Source: Candidatus Omnitrophota bacterium
GTDB taxonomy: Bacteria; Omnitrophota; Gorgyraeia; Gygaellales; Profunditerraquicolaceae
Assembly (NCBI GenBank): GCA_030018895.1
Contig: JASEHM010000056.1
Coordinates: 1 to 6,493 of the forward strand
Direction: 5' to 3'
Length of the DNA stretch: 6,493 nt
A program made the position numbers and the translations under genes. How positions within the stretch are numbered: position 1 is the first letter of the stretch; each line of letters begins with the position of its first letter. Positions 4,899-6,493 of this stretch are shown here, one piece after another. The notes under the pieces were generated by a model. It had not been told where the DNA came from and searched no databases. It saw only the letters and a list, made by a program, of their open reading frames with translations.

Positions 4899-6493
4899 TT
4901 AACGACTTGCTAGGCTTAGTTTCAGGGCTTGCCGTTTCTTATCAATATGCTCAATCATAAGCTTAGCCATTTTTATCGGATCATCGCAAAAATCAAACCT
5001 AGCGCCGACAACCTGCTCTAAGTCTTTGGTTAAATAATCAGTAAGATTTTTGCTGCCTAAGGTAGCAAATGGGCTTGAGCCGAATATTGTATAAACACCT
5101 GAGGCAACAAAATAAAACCCGATAGTAACTGCCTTCTCAGACATCCATTCAGGCGCGCATCCGCAGGCAGGGATATCTGATAAATCCTCACCTAAGCCGC
5201 CTTCTGCAATAACAGCAGCTGCCGCAGTTAAAATGCGCGAATTATCTACGCAAGAACCCAGATGCAAAACAGGCGGAATGCCTACTGCCTCGCATATCTC
5301 CTGTAAACCAGGCCCTGCGTATTTCATAGCTGCCTCAGGGATTAACAACCCCTGTTTTGCGCAGGCAATAGCTGAACACCCTGTTTGTAAAACCAAAACA
5401 TCATTTTTAATCAGTTCCTTTACTAAGGTCGTGTGAAAATAATCATGGGTTTGTTTAGGATTATTACAGCCTACAACACCTGCTAAGCCGCGCAGCTTTC
5501 CAGAGATAATCGCCTCATTTAAAGGCTTATAAGTTGCGCGGTATTTGCCGCCTAAAATTTGAAATACATTCTCCTTGGTAAATCCGGCAACTAAATCCAT
5601 CTCTTGCTTAGGGATATTTACCCTTTCCTTATTTCTATTTGGAAAATTTTCAATAGATAATTTAACTATCTGCTTAGCTGTTTCATAAGCGTTCTCAGGT
5701 TTAAATTCAATATGGGTTACTCCGGGAAAACGCGCCTTAGGACTGGTAGTAATAAGTTTAGTATGAAAACAACTAGCCACTTCCCCTAACGCCGGCATAA
5801 TACACTGCACATCAACCATCATCACCTCAACTGCGCCGGTAATAATAGCTAATTCCTGCTGGAGAAAGTTTCCTGCTACTGGTATTCCGTGACGCATTAA
5901 AACCTCATTAGCAGTACAGCATATGCCTGCGAGATTTATCCCTTGAGCGCCTTTTTCTTGAGCTAATTTTACTAATTCAGGGTCAGAAGCTGCCTTAACT
6001 GCCATCTCTGAGAGAATCGGCTCATGACCATGCACCACAATATTTACATAATTTTCCTTTAATACCCCCAGATTAACTTTACCCCTTATTGGCTGAGGGC
6101 TGCCTAAAACAATATCCTGCGCATCAGTAGCAATCATTGAACCACCCCAGCCATCTGATAAACTGCAGCGCATGCCATTATTAATAATATTTTTATAATC
6201 ATTGTCCACACCCATAGTAGTAGTGTGCAATAATTCTACAACCTCTCTATCAATGCCCCGCGGAGTAATACCTAATTTTTTCCAGATAGCCTGTCGTTTT
6301 TTAGGCGCTCGCTTAATAAATACGAGCTCTCCTTCCTGCCTTCCGAATTCGTCTAATAATTTTCTGGAAAGTTCTTTAGCAAGCTGCTCTTTTGTCTTGT
6401 GGCTTTCGTTAGAGGAGACGAAACCACTGCCTTGTGGCTTGTGGCTTTCGTTAGAGGAGACGAAACCACTGCCTTGTGGCTTGTGGCTTTCGT
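4899..6493 (-). CDS. cooS: Anaerobic Ni-carbon monoxide dehydrogenase catalytic subunit (5' end beyond window)
   Basis: CooS interconverts CO and CO2 at a Ni-Fe-S C-cluster. The window holds the C-terminal 530 residues, counting the first full codon at 6491 as 1. By alignment to C. hydrogenoformans CODH-II from memory, all six C-cluster ligands are present: H156 (HGH), C192 (GICCTANE), C230 (DVQC), C342 (VGCNN), C372 (TGCSA) and C414 (GSCVDNSR). The catalytic Lys in EWMSEKA is K453. Further signatures are RGIDREVVELLH, MGVDND and DGWGGSMIATDAQD. The B- and D-cluster cysteines would lie off the right edge. A TTG at 6230 is not the start: the frame continues upstream with conserved sequence (FGRQEGELVFIKRAP, GITPRGID) to the window edge. 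At the extreme right it runs through a 42-bp tandem repeat in an N-terminal helical-domain loop. Two extra Cys occur in PACGCAPEW (443, 445). No cooF-like partner is in the window. The CODH clade is unresolved. Confidence 0.95.
   Translation of the reverse strand, partial: ESHKPQGSGFVSSNESHKPQGSGFVSSNESHKTKEQLAKELSRKLLDEFGRQEGELVFIKRAPKKRQAIWKKLGITPRGIDREVVELLHTTTMGVDNDYKNIINNGMRCSLSDGWGGSMIATDAQDIVLGSPQPIRGKVNLGVLKENYVNIVVHGHEPILSEMAVKAASDPELVKLAQEKGAQGINLAGICCTANEVLMRHGIPVAGNFLQQELAIITGAVEVMMVDVQCIMPALGEVASCFHTKLITTSPKARFPGVTHIEFKPENAYETAKQIVKLSIENFPNRNKERVNIPKQEMDLVAGFTKENVFQILGGKYRATYKPLNEAIISGKLRGLAGVVGCNNPKQTHDYFHTTLVKELIKNDVLVLQTGCSAIACAKQGLLIPEAAMKYAGPGLQEICEAVGIPPVLHLGSCVDNSRILTAAAAVIAEGGLGEDLSDIPACGCAPEWMSEKAVTIGFYFVASGVYTIFGSSPFATLGSKNLTDYLTKDLEQVVGARFDFCDDPIKMAKLMIEHIDKKRQALKLSLASR
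6396..6493. repeat. 42-bp tandem repeat, in frame within cooS, running off the window
   Basis: The sequence repeats with an exact 42-bp period (compare 6396, 6438 and 6480) for at least 2.3 units; the total number is unknown. Forty-two bases equal 14 codons, so each unit adds the peptide SHKPQGSGFVSSNE without shifting frame. Within a unit, CTTGTGG is doubled at 7-bp spacing, and TTTCGT/ACGAAA forms a hairpin (near 6404-6423 and 6446-6465). There are no spacers, so this is not a CRISPR array. Confidence 0.9.

Noticed and set aside
4899..6230. A 443-residue CODH starting at TTG 6230
   Set aside because: The upstream frame is open and encodes conserved CODH sequence (GIDREVVELLH, FGRQEGEL); the gene continues past the right edge.
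6396..6493. CRISPR array
   Set aside because: The 42-bp units are directly contiguous without spacers and are translated in frame within cooS.

Overview
The window is AT-rich bacterial DNA with four genes, all on the minus strand. In transcription order (right to left) they are: a Ni-type carbon monoxide dehydrogenase (cooS, 5' part beyond the right edge), purH, folC and mnmE (3' part beyond the left edge). The oxygen-sensitive CODH implies an anaerobe. Short repeats crowd both the intergenic DNA and the genes themselves, which resembles genomes of uncultured anaerobic phyla such as Omnitrophota. That placement is an inference from style, not from a phylogeny.

Layout. 1-1147: mnmE, tRNA U34-modifying GTPase, with a 61-bp hairpin insert between its N-terminal and G domains. 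1161-1245: a perfect 24-bp-arm palindrome that fills the 30-bp folC/mnmE gap and also encodes the end of folC. 1178-2686: folC, clearly longer than usual because of three repeat-derived segments. 2687-3089: a 403-bp gene-free stretch made mostly of nested repeats between two inverted copies of the palindrome sequence. 3090-4673: purH, with two small inserts. 4674-4898: a 149-bp element with 12-bp terminal inverted repeats and a palindromic REP-like unit nested inside. 4899-6493: cooS, C-terminal 530 codons; its frame stays open to the right edge through a 42-bp tandem repeat.

The gene set shares a one-carbon theme. CODH handles CO/CO2. PurH uses 10-formyl-tetrahydrofolate for purine synthesis. 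FolC polyglutamylates folates. MnmE, with MnmG, uses methylene-tetrahydrofolate to modify tRNA. Gaps of 225, 403 and 30 bp make a single operon uncertain, except that folC and mnmE are probably co-transcribed.

No new enzymatic or defence system is visible. The striking feature is that all four housekeeping genes carry in-frame, repeat-derived peptide insertions from several different repeat families, while every catalytic motif checked is kept, apart from one His-to-Gln change in FolC.
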